Shown in pieces: positions 62,502 through 64,000 of a stretch of DNA of 64,000 nucleotides (position 1 is the first letter of the stretch; every line of letters starts with the position of its first letter). The DNA lies in the NCBI RefSeq assembly GCF_002002725.1, contig NZ_MUNW01000052.1, positions 58,613 through 122,612 on the forward strand, written 5' to 3'. Both the position numbers and the translations under genes were made by a program. The DNA comes from Sinorhizobium sp. A49 (GTDB lineage: Bacteria; Pseudomonadota; Alphaproteobacteria; Rhizobiales; Rhizobiaceae). Below the pieces are notes generated by a model, which was not told where the DNA came from, did not search any database, and worked only from the letters and a program-made list of their open reading frames with translations.

Positions 62502-63413
62502 ATGGAACACCGGCTGCTCGACCGCATACCGCTGGAGGCTTTTCGCGTTTTCGACGCGGCCAGCCGGCATATGAATTTTTCCCGTGCCGGTCGCGAGCTC
62601 AACATCACCCAGGCCGCCGTCAGCCGGCGCATCAAGACCCTCGAAGATCACCTCGGCAGCCCGCTTTTCAGCCGCCGCGGCAAGAACCTGGAATTGACGC
62701 CGCAGGGCGAGCGGCTGTTTCAGCGCGTGCGGGCCTCGCTCGATTATCTCGAGGAAAGCCTGGAGCCTTTCCGTGGCGCGACCGGTCAGGCGATCTCGAT
62801 TGCCGCAAGCGGCTCGGTCTCCCACCTCTGGCTCGGCACGAGGCTGCGCGAGTTCGGCAAGGAGAACCCTGGGATTTCCATCCGGCTGTTGACCTCCGAC
62901 AGCCCCTCGGAGCTGGCATCTGAAAACAACGATCTCGTCATCCTCTATTCCACCGGCGATCATCCGCGCTGGCACCTGACGCCGCTGATGGCGGAGGAAC
63001 TGGCGCCGGTCGCATCACCGGACTATCTCGCCTCGCGCGGGCTCGATGCGGAAACGCTAACGCCGCAGGCGTTCGCAGCGCTCGATCTCATCGACTACGA
63101 CCGCTTCAACGCCAACTGGATCTCCTTCCAACAATGGTTCGAGCGCACCGGTGCCGCCCCGCGAGGCTCCAGGCTGCGGCCCCGATATACGTTTTCGACC
63201 TATGTCATGGCCGTCGATGCCGCCCTTCGCGGCGACGGCGTCGCACTCGGGAGCCTCGGACTGCTGCGCGAACACATCGACGACGGCAGGCTCGTGGTGC
63301 TCGGCAGCAAGACGCTTGCCACCGGCTATGGCTATTATCTCGGCCTACCCCGCAACCGCCCATCGAGGGACGAGGTGCTGCGCCTGCACGCCGCACTCGG
63401 AAAGTCGACATGA
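62502..63413 (+). CDS. LysR-family regulator of the alcohol/aldehyde dehydrogenase unit (GcvA-like)
   Basis: A 303-residue LysR protein of the GcvA/AmpR-like group: RIPLEAFRVFDAASRHMNFSRAGRELNITQAAVSRRIKTLEDHLG, then the effector domain from about 92 (ISIAASGSVSHLWLG). It ends by overlapping the next gene by 4 bp (ATGA), so the downstream membrane protein is translated with it. The divergent layout suggests control of the iron-type alcohol dehydrogenase, aldehyde dehydrogenase and dehydratase-like genes. Confidence 0.9.
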   Translation: MEHRLLDRIPLEAFRVFDAASRHMNFSRAGRELNITQAAVSRRIKTLEDHLGSPLFSRRGKNLELTPQGERLFQRVRASLDYLEESLEPFRGATGQAISIAASGSVSHLWLGTRLREFGKENPGISIRLLTSDSPSELASENNDLVILYSTGDHPRWHLTPLMAEELAPVASPDYLASRGLDAETLTPQAFAALDLIDYDRFNANWISFQQWFERTGAAPRGSRLRPRYTFSTYVMAVDAALRGDGVALGSLGLLREHIDDGRLVVLGSKTLATGYGYYLGLPRNRPSRDEVLRLHAALGKST

Positions 63414-64000
63414 GCAGCGGACGGATCGGGACGACAACACCGCCGAAACAGCCGAGCCGTACTGGCCTGGTCTTCTTTGTCGTTGCCTTTGCTGTGATCG
63501 TCACGGCGATCGTGGCGACCGTTCTGCTCGCCAACGAACAGCGAAACCTGAAACAATTGCTCAGGGCACTCGATCTTCCAACCACGTTTCTCGATAAGGA
63601 AAAGCCCCCGGAGCCGCCCGCGCAGGTCAAGCGACAGCCGCCGCGCATCGCCCTGCCGGTCTGGACGTTCCAGGATCTCCACACGCCGGAGCAGCAGTTC
63701 CTGCGAGTGCTGCGCAGCGATCCGCGCGCGCTCTGCGACGAACTGCGCGAGGCAGGGTTCCGCGAACTCGAATGGAAATCGAGCGCCGGCGAACGCGGCC
63801 AATGGGAATGTTCCTCGCTCGTGTCCTTCCCACGCCCCGGCGTCGACAAGACCTCGTCGATCTTCATTTTCATCAAGGGCAGCGGCGAGGAAGAGATCAC
63901 CTCGTTTCGCGTCAAGCTCAACATCGAGCGTCCGGAGGATGCACAGGTGGTGACGACCAGCGCCGCGCATGCCGCCTCGGTCTTCCTCGATCATGTGCGC
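63410..64000 (+). CDS. Membrane-anchored protein of unknown function, 3' end outside window
   Basis: Starts at ATG 63410, overlapping the LysR stop by 4 bp, and is still open at the right edge after 197 codons. Residues about 18-42 form one transmembrane helix (GLVFFVVAFAVIVTAIVATVLLA). A proline-rich linker follows (KPPEPPAQVK), then a soluble, presumably periplasmic domain with two cysteines (CDELREAGF and WECSS). I do not recognise the domain with certainty. The overlap with a regulator gene is unusual and suggests joint expression. Confidence 0.75.
   Translation, partial: MSSGRIGTTTPPKQPSRTGLVFFVVAFAVIVTAIVATVLLANEQRNLKQLLRALDLPTTFLDKEKPPEPPAQVKRQPPRIALPVWTFQDLHTPEQQFLRVLRSDPRALCDELREAGFRELEWKSSAGERGQWECSSLVSFPRPGVDKTSSIFIFIKGSGEEEITSFRVKLNIERPEDAQVVTTSAAHAASVFLDHVR

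Overview
The window reads as core chromosome of a Rhizobiales member, most likely family Rhizobiaceae (Sinorhizobium/Ensifer, Rhizobium or Agrobacterium type). The support is: GC-rich, densely packed genes; C4-pathway 5-aminolevulinate synthase; a Mur-type Fur regulator facing sitABCD; the glpR-glpD-glpSTPQUV glycerol locus; the NAD-dependent fdsGBA-fdhD-fdsD formate dehydrogenase; and rhizobial GC-rich palindromic intergenic repeats. From memory the order fds - glp - mur/sit resembles the Sinorhizobium meliloti chromosome; this was not checked. I see no tRNA, rRNA, insertion sequence, prophage, CRISPR array or known defence locus.

Layout. 1-2.9 kb: 3' part of a SelA-like PLP enzyme gene and a double-domain peptide-type ABC ATPase, the tail of an operon that begins outside. 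2.9-7.5 kb: small proteins (VOC, membrane peptide, META-MliC), then dxr (isoprenoids) and hemA (heme), hemA with an FNR/FixK-like site upstream. 7.6-11.4 kb: a form-II coxSLM-type molybdenum hydroxylase on the minus strand. 11.8-20.1 kb: a glycine-zipper lipoprotein, an MFS exporter and the tamA-tamB outer-membrane translocation pair, closed by a perfect 25-bp inverted repeat. 20.2-22.9 kb: a MerR regulator, an APH(3')-II-like aminoglycoside kinase and a VOC protein. 23.0-25.9 kb: Lrp-type regulator divergent from arginase and ornithine aminotransferase (arginine catabolism). 26.1-28.9 kb: cheW and a soluble double-PAS chemoreceptor.

29.2-36.5 kb: formate dehydrogenase operon with a LysR gene; inverted copies of composite repeats lie on either side of fdsB-fdsG-lysR. 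36.7-46.2 kb: an SDR, then glpR, glpD and a six-gene glycerol ABC transporter. Glycerol is imported, presumably phosphorylated elsewhere, and oxidised by GlpD; TTCG-type sites in front of glpR and glpD probably bind GlpR. The two transporter ATPases carry complementary defects predicting one active and one degenerate ATP site. 46.2-52.3 kb: MFS exporter plus ABM monooxygenase facing a LysR gene, a small secreted protein, an NCS2 purine permease and a DMT exporter. 52.4-56.5 kb: mur facing sitABCD (manganese import), with palindromic Mur-box candidates between. 56.5-57.3 kb: a stand-alone atpB with an unusual substitution. 57.6-64 kb: an APH-fold kinase, an enolase-superfamily dehydratase-like gene, an aldehyde dehydrogenase, an iron-type alcohol dehydrogenase and a divergent LysR gene (an unassigned catabolic cluster), then a membrane-anchored protein cut by the window edge.

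Most of the window is conserved metabolism. The points most worth a second look are the asymmetric GlpS/GlpT ATPase pair, the orphan atpB, the APH(3')-like kinase beside a sensor-fused MerR gene, the hemA anaerobox, and the inverted repeats around the fds genes.
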